Source of the DNA: Flavobacterium sp. KMS
Lineage (GTDB): Bacteria; Bacteroidota; Bacteroidia; Flavobacteriales; Flavobacteriaceae
Direction: 5' to 3'
Assembly: GCF_000813005.1 (NCBI RefSeq)
Contig: NZ_JSYP01000007.1
Location: 1-64,000, forward strand
DNA: 64,000 bases
Both the position numbers and the translations under genes were made by a program. Below the pieces are notes generated by a model. It ran no database searches, was not told the origin of the DNA, and was given only the letters and a program-made list of their open reading frames with translations. Shown here piece after piece: positions 56,556-64,000 of the stretch (its first letter is position 1; the number at the start of each line of letters is the position of its first letter).

Positions 56556-56591
56556 AAGGAGTTGTATTTTATAAATAAAATACAACTCCTT
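56556..56591 (-). terminator. Terminator of the symporter gene
   Basis: A perfect 16-bp stem (AAGGAGTTGTATTTTA/TAAAATACAACTCCTT) with a TAAA loop and a T run on the minus strand. Confidence 0.9.
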
Positions 56592-56677
56592 ATAATATAT
56601 TTTGAATAAAAAAGAATACAAGTTACTCTTACAAATAGTACTCTTTTTAAACTATCTCACTATTAAGAATTTCTCTC

Positions 56678-57970
56678 TTAACTATTAGAATCTACTGCAT
56701 CAAAATTAATCTCTTTGTCAGCTTCCCATTTTCCTACTACCGATGTAGCAAGTGCATTACCTAATACGTTTGTAGCACTACGGAACATATCACAAAAATG
56801 GTCAATTGGCAAGATTATAGCAATACCCTCAATAGGAATGTCAAACATACCACAGGTTGCAGCAACAACAACCAAACTGGCTCTTGGTACACCTGCAATA
56901 CCTTTACTAGTTAACATTAAAACCAAAAGCATTACCATTTGAGTACCTATATCTAAATGTACACCATAGAACTGTGCAATAAAAATACTTGCAAAAGTCA
57001 TGTACATCATACTACCATCCAGATTAAAAGAATAACCTAATGGCAACATAAATGATACAATTTTATCTTTTACACCAAATTCTTCCAGCTCTTCTGTTAA
57101 TTTAGGAAACACAGCCTCGCTACTTGTTGTTCCAAAAGCAATAGCAACAGGTCCCATAATACGTCTTAACAATTCAGTCATTCTTCCTTTAAGAAAAATA
57201 TAACCTACAACAATTAAAACAACCCATAAAGTACTAATCCCTATTAAAAACGAACCGAAAAATTTAAAATATGTGATTAATAATTCTTCAGCATCTCTTA
57301 CAGCAAATACTCCTGCAATGGCTCCGAAAACTCCAATTGGAGCGAAGTTCATTACATAGTTTACCATTTTAAGAACAATGTGCGACATTTTATCCAGCGC
57401 ATTAATAACCGGTTTTACAGTAGTTCCTAATGAAGCTGCTGCTAATCCGAAGAAAATGGAGAATATTACAATTTGCAAAATCTCATTTGTAGCCATTGCT
57501 TCAAAAATACTCTTAGGTACAATATGTGCAATAAAATTCTCAAACGACAACGATTGCGTTTTCCCTGTTACCTCAGTTGCAGCCGACATATCTACGTGGT
57601 CTAATTTTAAACCTACTCCTGGTTGCAAAATATTTATATAGAACAAACCAATCAATAATGATATAAAAGAGGCTGTAAAAAACCAAGCCAATGCTTTTCC
57701 TCCAATTCTACCTACTGTTTTTATATCTCCCAATTTAGCAATACCAACTACCAAAGTGGTAAATACTAAAGGCGAAATAATCATTTGAACCAAGCGAATA
57801 AAGATAGTAGCTAACATCTTTATCTTATTACTAAACTCTACTGCCGCATCATGCGAAATATAATTATGCAATATAATACCCAGTGTTGCACCAAGAAACA
57901 TTGCAATAAGAATTTGCCCAGTTAAGCCTCTGAAAAAAGATGTTTTTTTGATTTCTGTATTATTGTTCAT
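56678..57970 (-). CDS. Dicarboxylate/amino acid:cation symporter (DAACS family)
   Basis: The protein has 430 residues from the ATG at 57970 (a TTG lies one codon earlier). Eight helices and two re-entrant hairpins are marked by AFGTTSSEAVFPK (the serine-rich HP1), NLDGSMMYMTFASIFIAQ (TM7) and TSKGIAGVPRASLVV (HP2). MISPLVFTTLVVGIAKLGD is the family's N-terminal signature. It takes up C4-dicarboxylates, glutamate or aspartate with Na+ or H+. Monocistronic. Confidence 0.94.
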   Translation of the reverse strand: MNNNTEIKKTSFFRGLTGQILIAMFLGATLGIILHNYISHDAAVEFSNKIKMLATIFIRLVQMIISPLVFTTLVVGIAKLGDIKTVGRIGGKALAWFFTASFISLLIGLFYINILQPGVGLKLDHVDMSAATEVTGKTQSLSFENFIAHIVPKSIFEAMATNEILQIVIFSIFFGLAAASLGTTVKPVINALDKMSHIVLKMVNYVMNFAPIGVFGAIAGVFAVRDAEELLITYFKFFGSFLIGISTLWVVLIVVGYIFLKGRMTELLRRIMGPVAIAFGTTSSEAVFPKLTEELEEFGVKDKIVSFMLPLGYSFNLDGSMMYMTFASIFIAQFYGVHLDIGTQMVMLLVLMLTSKGIAGVPRASLVVVAATCGMFDIPIEGIAIILPIDHFCDMFRSATNVLGNALATSVVGKWEADKEINFDAVDSNS

Positions 57971-58028
57971 CAAGTGTTTTTTGTATTATTAATTAAATAT
58001 AAGACGCTCGCCTGTCTTACGTATCTCT

Positions 58029-59087
58029 CTAATATGTTTTATTTATCAAATGGAAATCTGCAAGAACTATTGCAGCCATAGCTTCTACAATTGGTACAGC
58101 ACGAGGAACAACACATGGATCATGGCGTCCTTTACCAGTCATAGGAGTAATATTTCCTTTGTTATCTAATGAATCCTGTGTTTGCATAATTGTTGCAACA
58201 GGTTTAAAGGCAACTCTAAAATAGATATCCATTCCGTTACTAATTCCACCCTGGATTCCTCCCGAAAGATTTGTCTTAGTAGTTCCGTCAGGATTATATA
58301 AATCGTTATGCTCGCTTCCTTTCATTTCAGAACCCGAAAAACCACTACCATATTCAAAACCTTTTACAGCATTGATAGAAAGCATTGCTTTTCCTAATTC
58401 GGCATGCAATTTATCAAAAACAGGCTCACCTAAACCTACAGGCACGTTTTGAATCACGCAAGACACAACCCCACCTACAGTATCACCTTGTTTTCTTATA
58501 TCTCTAATATATTCTTCCATAGTCGCCGCAGCAGCTTCATCTGGACAACGCACAGGATTACTTTCTGTTTTAGAAAAATCTAATTCCTGATAAGGAGTGT
58601 TTAAATGAATTGGTCCTACAGACGAAACGTAGGCATTGATTTTAATAGTAGGTAACATTTGTTTCGCAATCGCTCCAGCAACAACTCTACTGGCAGTTTC
58701 GCGGGCGGAGCTACGACCTCCCCCACGGTAATCACGAAAACCGTATTTTTTATCATAAACATAGTCAGCATGACTAGGTCTGTAGTTATCTTTTATATGA
58801 GAATAATCGTCTGATTTTTGATTTGTATTCGGAATAATAAAACCAATTGGAGTACCAGTGGTTTTTCCTTCAAAAACTCCAGATAAAAATTGTACATCAT
58901 CTGGTTCCTTCCGTTGGGTTACTATTGCAGATTGTCCAGGTTTTCTTCTTGACATCTCAAACTGTATTGCTTCTAGATCTAATGTTATTCCTGATGGACA
59001 ACCATCAATAATTCCGCCTAAAGCTTCCCCATGCGATTCTCCAAATGTTGTAATTTTAAATAGTGTTCCGTAGCTATTTCCCGCCAT
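58029..59087 (-). CDS. aroC: Chorismate synthase
   Basis: This 352-residue enzyme makes chorismate from EPSP with reduced FMN. Signatures: [21 protein letters not shown] at the start, [24 protein letters not shown] [27 protein letters not shown], and [17 protein letters not shown] at the end. A TACATTTG -7 box lies at 59104-59111. The gene is 59 bp from the symporter gene on the same strand and may be upstream of it in one transcript. Confidence 0.98.
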   Translation of the reverse strand: MAGNSYGTLFKITTFGESHGEALGGIIDGCPSGITLDLEAIQFEMSRRKPGQSAIVTQRKEPDDVQFLSGVFEGKTTGTPIGFIIPNTNQKSDDYSHIKDNYRPSHADYVYDKKYGFRDYRGGGRSSARETASRVVAGAIAKQMLPTIKINAYVSSVGPIHLNTPYQELDFSKTESNPVRCPDEAAAATMEEYIRDIRKQGDTVGGVVSCVIQNVPVGLGEPVFDKLHAELGKAMLSINAVKGFEYGSGFSGSEMKGSEHNDLYNPDGTTKTNLSGGIQGGISNGMDIYFRVAFKPVATIMQTQDSLDNKGNITPMTGKGRHDPCVVPRAVPIVEAMAAIVLADFHLINKTY

Positions 59088-59103
59088 TGTAATTAGTTTT
59101 GAG

Positions 59104-59111
59104 CAAATGTA
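59104..59111 (-). promoter_or_regulatory. aroC: -7 box of aroC
   Basis: TACATTTG on the minus strand is an exact TAnnTTTG match about 17 nt before the ATG. No good -33 box. Confidence 0.4.
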
Positions 59112-59276
59112 AGTTTTATGAATTAAATTAAAAAATTTTAAATTGGTATTATTATCTAAAGGTTAATTTGCATTATCATCACGATTTCTTAAAATTGAAG
59201 AACAATTGATAACTATTTATTAAAAACAAATCGGCAGCAGATTCTTTAAATTTGTTAAACACCAAATCAAAACCAA

Positions 59277-60101
59277 TTGAAAAAAAGAAATGTTGAAGTT
59301 GTAGTAATATCAGATGTTCATTTAGGAACTTACGGAAGCCATGCCAAAGAACTAAGCAACTACCTATCAAGCATTAAACCAAAAATTTTAGTATTAAATG
59401 GCGACATAATTGATGCATGGCAATTTAGGAGATCTTACTTTCCAAAATCCCATTTAAAGGTAATTCAGAAAATTATCGGCTTTGCTTCCAAAGGAACTAA
59501 AGTGTATTATGTAACAGGTAATCACGATGAAATCCTAAGAAAATTCAGCGAAATGACTATGGGAAGTTTTGCCTTAGTCGATAAATTAATCTTAGAATTA
59601 GATGATAAAAAAGCCTGGATTTTTCACGGAGACGTATTTGATGCCTCTGTACAACACTCTAAATGGATTGCAAAACTAGGCGGAATAGGTTATGATTACC
59701 TAATTTTAACCAATCGATTCATAAACTGGTGCTTATCTAAGATTGACAGAGAACCTTATTCTTTTTCTAAAAAAATTAAAGCCAGCGTAAAAAAAGCTGT
59801 TAAACATATATCCGATTTTGAAACAACTGCAACAGATTTAGCCATCGAAAAGAAATACGATTACGTAATTTGTGGACACATTCATGAACCAAAAATTGAA
59901 AGAAAAGAAAATAAAAACGGATCAACACTTTATCTAAATTCTGGAGATTGGATAGAAAATTTAACCGCATTAGAATACCATAAAAAGCGATGGAAATTAT
60001 TTCATTATTCTCAAATGAATTTCTCTGAAGAAGAAAACCTTTTTGAAATGGAAGATAGTTTAAGTAGCCAATTAATGACCTCACGCTTTATCCCTAAATA
60101 A
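59277..60101 (+). CDS. UDP-2,3-diacylglucosamine diphosphatase-like metallophosphoesterase
   Basis: The protein has 274 residues. The only sensible in-frame start is TTG at 59277, giving KKRNVEVVVISDVHLGTYG; the nearby ATG at 59291 is out of frame. Metal motifs: DVHLG, NGDIIDAWQFRR, TGNHDEILR, IFHGDVFD and CGHIHEPKIE. These place it in the LpxH-like group seen in Bacteroidota, which removes UMP from UDP-diacylglucosamine in lipid A synthesis. Related phosphoesterases of other function exist, so the substrate is inferred. Confidence 0.8.
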   Translation: MKKRNVEVVVISDVHLGTYGSHAKELSNYLSSIKPKILVLNGDIIDAWQFRRSYFPKSHLKVIQKIIGFASKGTKVYYVTGNHDEILRKFSEMTMGSFALVDKLILELDDKKAWIFHGDVFDASVQHSKWIAKLGGIGYDYLILTNRFINWCLSKIDREPYSFSKKIKASVKKAVKHISDFETTATDLAIEKKYDYVICGHIHEPKIERKENKNGSTLYLNSGDWIENLTALEYHKKRWKLFHYSQMNFSEEENLFEMEDSLSSQLMTSRFIPK

Positions 60102-60201
60102 TTTTATCCTGATTTGCATCAAGTATGATTCAGCAAAGCAAAAATGTGAATTATGAAACATTTAATATAATTTCTATAATTTTAACATTTTGTTTATACA
60201 A

Positions 60202-60209
60202 TAACTTTG
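60202..60209 (+). promoter_or_regulatory. -7 box before the beta-barrel gene
   Basis: TAACTTTG is an exact TAnnTTTG match 20 nt before the ATG at 60229. Confidence 0.45.
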
Positions 60210-60228
60210 TCTGAATAAATACTTACTT

Positions 60229-60714
60229 ATGAAAAAAATAATTTTGTCAGCTATCATGTTGCTAGGATTAGCATTTACAGCACAAGCACAAGACATTTCT
60301 AAAAATGCGCTTGGATTACGTTTAGGGGATAACCACGGATTTGGAGGAGAGATTTCTTACCAGAGGGCATTATCTAAAAATAATAGAATTGAAGCCGATT
60401 TAGGTTGGAGAAATAGCAACGATGTAGATGCTTTTAAATTAGTAGGACTATACCAATGGGTATGGAACATAGACCAAGGTTTTAACTGGTACGCAGGTGT
60501 CGGTGGTGGTATTGGCAGCTGGGATCATGATTACCATGGCTATAGTGACAGTGGAACTTTCGTATTTGCAGCTGGAGATATAGGTATTGAGTACGGATTT
60601 AAAGAAGTGCCAATTTTACTTTCACTAGACGCAAGACCAGAAATTGGTTCTGGATATTACGATGATGATAATTTTGGATTTGATATTGGATTAGGAATCA
60701 AATTTCAATTTTAA
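60229..60714 (+). CDS. Small outer-membrane beta-barrel protein
   Basis: The protein has 161 residues with a signal peptide (KKIILSAIMLLGLAFTAQAQ). The mature part alternates polar and aromatic residues in short strands (GLRLGDNHGFGGEISYQRAL, NRIEADLGWRN, FNWYAGVGGGIGSW, GIEYGFKEVPILLSLDARPEIG) and ends in the strand IGLGIKFQF with a terminal Phe, a mark of outer-membrane insertion. An eight-stranded barrel is likely. Function unknown. Confidence 0.8.
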   Translation: MKKIILSAIMLLGLAFTAQAQDISKNALGLRLGDNHGFGGEISYQRALSKNNRIEADLGWRNSNDVDAFKLVGLYQWVWNIDQGFNWYAGVGGGIGSWDHDYHGYSDSGTFVFAAGDIGIEYGFKEVPILLSLDARPEIGSGYYDDDNFGFDIGLGIKFQF

Positions 60715-60729
60715 TAAATGTATTTATAA

Positions 60730-60766
60730 AAAATCCTGTCATACTTAATGACAGGATTTTTTTTTT
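60730..60766. terminator. Terminator between convergent genes
   Basis: AAAATCCTGTCAT/ATGACAGGATTTT with a 5-nt loop and a T run serves the beta-barrel gene. Its edge touches the stop of the PrcB-like gene. Confidence 0.9.
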
Positions 60767-61190
60767 ATTTAATGATAATTTCTTTTTTCGAATTTATTTT
60801 TACCACAGCATAAGGATAAGTAATCACTTGCATTACCATACTATCGGGTGCAGGAGCAGTTTCTTTAACAGTTATAATAATATTTTTATCTGTTTCCTCT
60901 ACTTTTTCAACTCCTATAGAATAACCTCCAGTATTTTTCTCTCCCATATTCAGGACAATATAATTTGCTTTTTTTATATCGTCTTCTTTTATTTTTCCTT
61001 TTAAGCTCTCATCACTGGTCAACATCTTGATTTCATTAGGTTCGCTCAATATTTCAAAAAAATGAATATTTCCACCACCATCACTTTGCTGAGTCAAAAC
61101 TTCATACAAAGCAGTATTTTTATCTCCAGATTTTGTTGCCCCACAAGAAATTACAAGAACTGAAACAAATAAGACTAGTATTTTTTTCAT
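60765..61190 (-). CDS. PrcB-domain lipoprotein
   Basis: This 141-residue protein has a lipobox VLVISC (Cys16) and a mature domain with NYIVLNMGEKNTGGYSIGVEKVEE and ITVKETAPAPDSMVMQVITYPYAVVKI. The TGGYSI strand and the PYAVVKI end identify the PrcB_C domain, first known from a Treponema protease complex where it stabilises a subtilisin-like partner. No protease gene is adjacent. It lies 23 bp downstream of bshA and may be co-transcribed. Confidence 0.85.
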   Translation of the reverse strand: MKKILVLFVSVLVISCGATKSGDKNTALYEVLTQQSDGGGNIHFFEILSEPNEIKMLTSDESLKGKIKEDDIKKANYIVLNMGEKNTGGYSIGVEKVEETDKNIIITVKETAPAPDSMVMQVITYPYAVVKINSKKEIIIK

Positions 61191-61213
61191 TGTTAACTTT
61201 TTAAATTAATATT

Positions 61214-62365
61214 TTACTGTACTCCTTTGTGATCTTTATAATCGTTAATCGCTTTTTGATATAATGCTTCATACTTTGGCAAAATATTCTTAATATCAAA
61301 TTTCTTCGCAACCTCCAGAGCATTCGCTTTAAACACATTTAAAGTCGCATCATCCTTAAGAATCTTAAGTGCGTTCACAGCCATTTCTTCAACATTACCT
61401 ACATCGCTTAAATACCCCGAATAACCATCAAAGTTTACCTCAGGCAAACCACCCGAGTTACTAGAAATTACAGGAACACTACAAGACATTGCTTCAAGCG
61501 CTGCCAAACCAAAGCTCTCTGTTTCAGACGGTAATAAAAATAAATCCGTAAAACACAAGATTTTGTCTATTTCGTTACTATTCCCAAAAAAGATTACTTT
61601 ATCATAAATCCCTAGTTCCTGGCATAAAATCTCGGCTTTCTCCTTTTCAGGCCCATCACCTACCATCATTAATTTTGCAGGAATCTCTTTTTGGATATTA
61701 TAAAAAATCTTGATAATATCCGGGATTCTTTTTACTTTTCTAAAATTACTAATGTGTGTAATAATACGTTCGTTTTCCTTTGCCATAACATAACGATGAC
61801 AAGGAGCGTCAGGATCTTTTTTAACCTTATCCAGTTCGATAAAATTAGGAATCACCTTTATCTTATTCTTAATGTTAAACAATTTTAATGTATCATCTTT
61901 CAAACTCTGAGAAACCGAAGTCACATAATCTGATTTGTTAATACTAAAAGTTACTGCAGGTTTATAAAACGGATGATTCCCTACCAAGGTAATATCCGTT
62001 CCGTGAAGTGTTGTAATCATCGGGATATGAATCCCTTCATTTTTAAGCATTTGCTTCGCCATATAGCCTGCATACGCATGAGGAATTGCATAATGTACAT
62101 GAAGCAATTCAATCTTATACAACTTTACCATATCTACCAATTTGCTTGACAAAGCCAACTCATACGGCTGGTAGTGAAACAAAGGATATTCAGGAACATT
62201 TACTTCGTGATAATGTACATTAGGATTCAAAAGTGCCAACCGAACAGGCTGACTATAAGTTATAAAGTGAATTTCGTGACCACGTCTTGCTAATTCAAGA
62301 CCGAGCTCTGTTGCTACAACCCCGCTCCCACCAAAAGTAGGATAACAAACTATTGCTATTTTCAT
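61214..62365 (-). CDS. bshA: N-acetyl-alpha-D-glucosaminyl L-malate synthase
   Basis: This 383-residue GT4 glycosyltransferase starts with KIAIVCYPTFGGSGVVATELG, then HEIHFITYSQPVRL and HGTDITLVGNHP, with the nucleotide-sugar end PSETESFGLAALEAMSC and SNSGGLPEVN. It links GlcNAc from UDP-GlcNAc to malate, the first step of bacillithiol synthesis. No other bsh gene is in the window. Confidence 0.95.
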   Translation of the reverse strand: MKIAIVCYPTFGGSGVVATELGLELARRGHEIHFITYSQPVRLALLNPNVHYHEVNVPEYPLFHYQPYELALSSKLVDMVKLYKIELLHVHYAIPHAYAGYMAKQMLKNEGIHIPMITTLHGTDITLVGNHPFYKPAVTFSINKSDYVTSVSQSLKDDTLKLFNIKNKIKVIPNFIELDKVKKDPDAPCHRYVMAKENERIITHISNFRKVKRIPDIIKIFYNIQKEIPAKLMMVGDGPEKEKAEILCQELGIYDKVIFFGNSNEIDKILCFTDLFLLPSETESFGLAALEAMSCSVPVISSNSGGLPEVNFDGYSGYLSDVGNVEEMAVNALKILKDDATLNVFKANALEVAKKFDIKNILPKYEALYQKAINDYKDHKGVQ

Positions 62366-62429
62366 GTATTAATTTTAGTCTTACGAAAGTACTTAAAATT
62401 AGTGTTGAATTGAAATTTTAGAATGTTAG

Positions 62430-62490
62430 ATTTTTCAAAAAAAGGTTCTGAGGTTCTGAGATACTAAGGTTCAAAGGGACAAAGGTTTTC
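62430..62490. repeat. Degenerate GGTTCTGAG / GGTTCAAAG repeat tract
   Basis: AAAGGTTCTGAGGTTCTGAG, GATACTAAGGTTCAAAGG and GACAAAGGTTTTCC are 8-10-nt variants of one word. The reverse-complement form recurs at 63755-63848 and as a short piece at 17693-17720. Confidence 0.7.
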
Positions 62491-62588
62491 CGTAGAGGCT
62501 CTCAGCAGTACGTCTATCTCACAGAGTTGCAAAAGAACAAAGACAACGTTGCTACATAAACTAACCACATCGTAACCGCAAACTTATC

Positions 62589-62620
62589 CTCCTGACGCAG
62601 GAAGGATCTCTGCTAGACAA
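62589..62620. repeat. REP-like intergenic repeat, copy C
   Basis: CTCCTGACGCAGGAAGGATC followed by TCTGCTAGACAA matches the elements at 3936 and 17921, and is truncated. Confidence 0.75.
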
Positions 62621-62654
62621 CGACCTTTGTCAAAATTTTGAACTTTGACAAAGA

Positions 62655-63101
62655 TTATTCAAAAATTCGATTATTAAAATTCGGTATTTTTTCAGCACTA
62701 TTAAACTCCCAACTACCGTAAACGAAGTCTTCTAATTGCTGCAGTAACTGTTTATCAATTATAATTTCTGTTGTTTCTAAAAAAGCCAAAATACCCGTAT
62801 ACCCAATAATCGTAGGGTTTGTATCTGTAACTGGTTTACCAACTACTGCATTTATAGTAATTTTCCAGAACTCAGAACTACAAGAAAGAGCGAACTCCAA
62901 ACCTGCTATTAATCCTTTCTTCCAAGTTTCCATTCCTTCACGCCCCACATCTATTGAATGATTACTATATCCAATTCCAGAGTAATTTTCTATAATTTGG
63001 TTTTTAATCTCATCTTTTTCAATACTTAAGTTAACTATTGCAAAATATGGTCTACCATTTTTATATTTCATCCAACGATAATCTAAGCCTTGATTTTTCA
63101 T
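62655..63101 (-). CDS. Hypothetical protein, possible EF-G domain IV-like fold
   Basis: This 148-residue soluble protein has no signal peptide. A stretch with GYSNHSIDVGREGMETWKKG, LIAGLEFALSC and KITINAVVGKPVTDTNPTII then GYTGILAFLE is loosely reminiscent of the alpha/beta domain IV of elongation factor G, but this is weak and no GTPase part is present. The gene is probably alone in its transcript. No function is assigned. Confidence 0.65.
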   Translation of the reverse strand: MKNQGLDYRWMKYKNGRPYFAIVNLSIEKDEIKNQIIENYSGIGYSNHSIDVGREGMETWKKGLIAGLEFALSCSSEFWKITINAVVGKPVTDTNPTIIGYTGILAFLETTEIIIDKQLLQQLEDFVYGSWEFNSAEKIPNFNNRIFE

Positions 63102-63196
63102 TTATAATTGAGTCAATTTTACGATTACACTAAATTTTATTTATAAAGTCTAATTATTACAGACAAAGAAAGTCTAGTTTCATTTTATCTCAAAAA

Positions 63197-63228
63197 AAAA
63201 GGCATAAAATCTAAATTTTATGCCTTTT
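63197..63228 (-). terminator. Terminator of the 63251 gene
   Basis: AAAAGGCATAAAAT/ATTTTATGCCTTTT is a perfect 14-bp stem with a CTAA loop, followed on the minus strand by nine T. Confidence 0.9.
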
Positions 63229-63250
63229 GTAATTTATCTATAATAAAGAT

Positions 63251-63733
63251 TTAAAAGAATCTACTATGCCAGCTATCTGCTGCTGGAACTTCCCACGATT
63301 CATTAAATTCTTCAATATTGTTTACCAAATTATTAAAAACGATAGTGTTTTCAGTAACTGCTTTGTCTTTCACCATTTTCTTAAAATCAATCAATGGCTT
63401 GTGAGCAATATGTTCTCCTAATTTAAAAGTAACATTCATCTTATCTAGCAAGTCTACATTGTATTTTTTCTCAAGACTTTGGATAAACTCTACCGATGAA
63501 TCGATAGAACATCCTGTTGCAGCTTGTACATCTTGATCTACAGCAATAATTATAAATCGGTTGTACTTAAGCAAGTATGATGATTCTAAACTAGTTCCGT
63601 GTGCTGCCCAAGATTCAAGGAAACCTTGTAAAGCAGTTTCGATTTCAGAAAATTCTTCGTCCGAGAACTTTCTATTGGATTGATAAATCCAAATCTTTGA
63701 TTCTCCAGGTAAATTTTCAAAAGGAATATACAT
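63251..63733 (-). CDS. Conserved Bacteroidota hypothetical protein
   Basis: The protein has 160 residues and is cytoplasmic. Motifs that look conserved are ESKIWIYQSNRKFSDEE, LESWAAHGTSLESSYLLKYN, RFIIIAVDQDVQAATGCSID and SSVEFIQSLEKKYNVDLLDK. It has no Walker A or LSGGQ motif, although such proteins are often labelled ABC transporter ATPase. It is upstream of the 62655 gene but separated by a terminator. The CSID cysteine and the HG pair might be functional. Function unknown. Confidence 0.75.
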   Translation of the reverse strand: MYIPFENLPGESKIWIYQSNRKFSDEEFSEIETALQGFLESWAAHGTSLESSYLLKYNRFIIIAVDQDVQAATGCSIDSSVEFIQSLEKKYNVDLLDKMNVTFKLGEHIAHKPLIDFKKMVKDKAVTENTIVFNNLVNNIEEFNESWEVPAADSWHSRFF

Positions 63734-63754
63734 TTTTTTTTATTTTAGATTTTA

Positions 63755-63848
63755 AACAGTTAAAAGTTTCATGTTAAAAGTTCAAAACCTTAGAACTTCA
63801 GAACCTTTGCAACTTTGAACCTTTTTTTAAACTTTGAACCTTTCCTAA
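63755..63848. repeat. Degenerate AACCTTTG / GAACTTTG repeat tract
   Basis: Units such as AGTTAAAAGTTTC, TTAAAAGTTCAAAACC, CAGAACCTTTGCAACTTTGA and ACCTTTTTTTAAACTTTGAACC fill the space between the last two genes. They echo the tract at 62430-62490 in reverse complement. Confidence 0.7.
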
Positions 63849-63849
63849 A

Positions 63850-64000
63850 CTACAAATCCTGTGCATTAGCGATTAACTCGGCAATGTCCATTACTTTAGT
63901 TTCAGCTTCTTTTTCTTTATTTTTGATACCATCCGTTAGCATTGTATTACAAAACGGACAAGCAGCAGCAATAATATCTGGTTTTACTTCCAGAGCATCT
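63850..64000 (-). CDS. C-terminal end of a CCG-domain (Fe-S)-binding protein
   Basis: Only the last 49 residues are inside the window. IIAAACPFCNTMLTDGIKNK is the cysteine-rich CCG motif of the HdrB/GlpC/LutA-type family, and it ends VMDIAELIANAQDL. Proteins of this group in Flavobacteria hold Fe-S clusters and are thought to pass electrons. The gene continues beyond position 64000. Confidence 0.85.
   Translation of the reverse strand, partial: DALEVKPDIIAAACPFCNTMLTDGIKNKEKEAETKVMDIAELIANAQDL

Overview
The window is a 64-kb stretch of AT-rich chromosome from a Bacteroidota bacterium, almost certainly Flavobacterium and close to F. johnsoniae. The basis is type IX secretion (T9SS) sorting domains, a PorP/SprF protein, SusC/SusD pairs, TTTG/TAnnTTTG-type promoters, a bacillithiol gene (bshA), and a chitin-use locus laid out as in F. 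johnsoniae. No insertion sequence, CRISPR array, rRNA or tRNA was seen.

Layout. (1) 1-3814: the 3' end of a T9SS type B adhesin, then a PorP/SprF-type protein and an OmpA/PD40 protein, a typical gliding/adhesin export trio. (2) 4201-8738, minus strand: a CAP-domain lipoprotein, pdxH, rnz, a small unknown protein, pyrB and pyrR, with short-period degenerate repeats in the spacers. (3) 9043-11070: a solitary SIR2-TPR protein, a plausible defence or NAD-consuming effector. (4) 11314-18836: a secreted purple-acid-phosphatase-like enzyme, a DUF418 membrane protein, a tiny lipoprotein, an ABC-F ATPase whose second Walker A is lost, and a TlpA-type thioredoxin. (5) 18935-21517: an apparent operon of a divergent Lgt-like membrane protein, a radical SAM enzyme of the MJ0619/Tes type and two tiny related membrane proteins. 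This is the best candidate for an undescribed system. (6) 21696-44962: a complete chitin utilisation locus with chiA, a GH20 hexosaminidase, a NagB-PIG-L fusion, two SusD/SusC pairs, a LytS/LytTR two-component system and a sugar MFS transporter. (7) 45149-64000: housekeeping and mixed genes, including a transaldolase-like aldolase, an SDR, SRP RNA, glutaminyl cyclase, hutI, hutG, a DEAD-box helicase, a TPR hybrid histidine kinase, a dicarboxylate symporter, aroC, a UDP-diacylglucosamine-hydrolase-like phosphoesterase, bshA, and the 3' end of a CCG-type Fe-S protein.

How the chitin genes fit together: ChiA, carrying two GH18 modules, is secreted by T9SS. The SusCD pairs import oligosaccharides and GH20 trims them to GlcNAc in the periplasm. 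The MFS protein moves the sugar into the cytoplasm and the NagB-PIG-L fusion feeds it to glycolysis. The two SusCD pairs arose by tandem duplication: a scrap of the nagB start codon region survives between them. Three promoters in the locus share one TTTG-N21-TATAA architecture.
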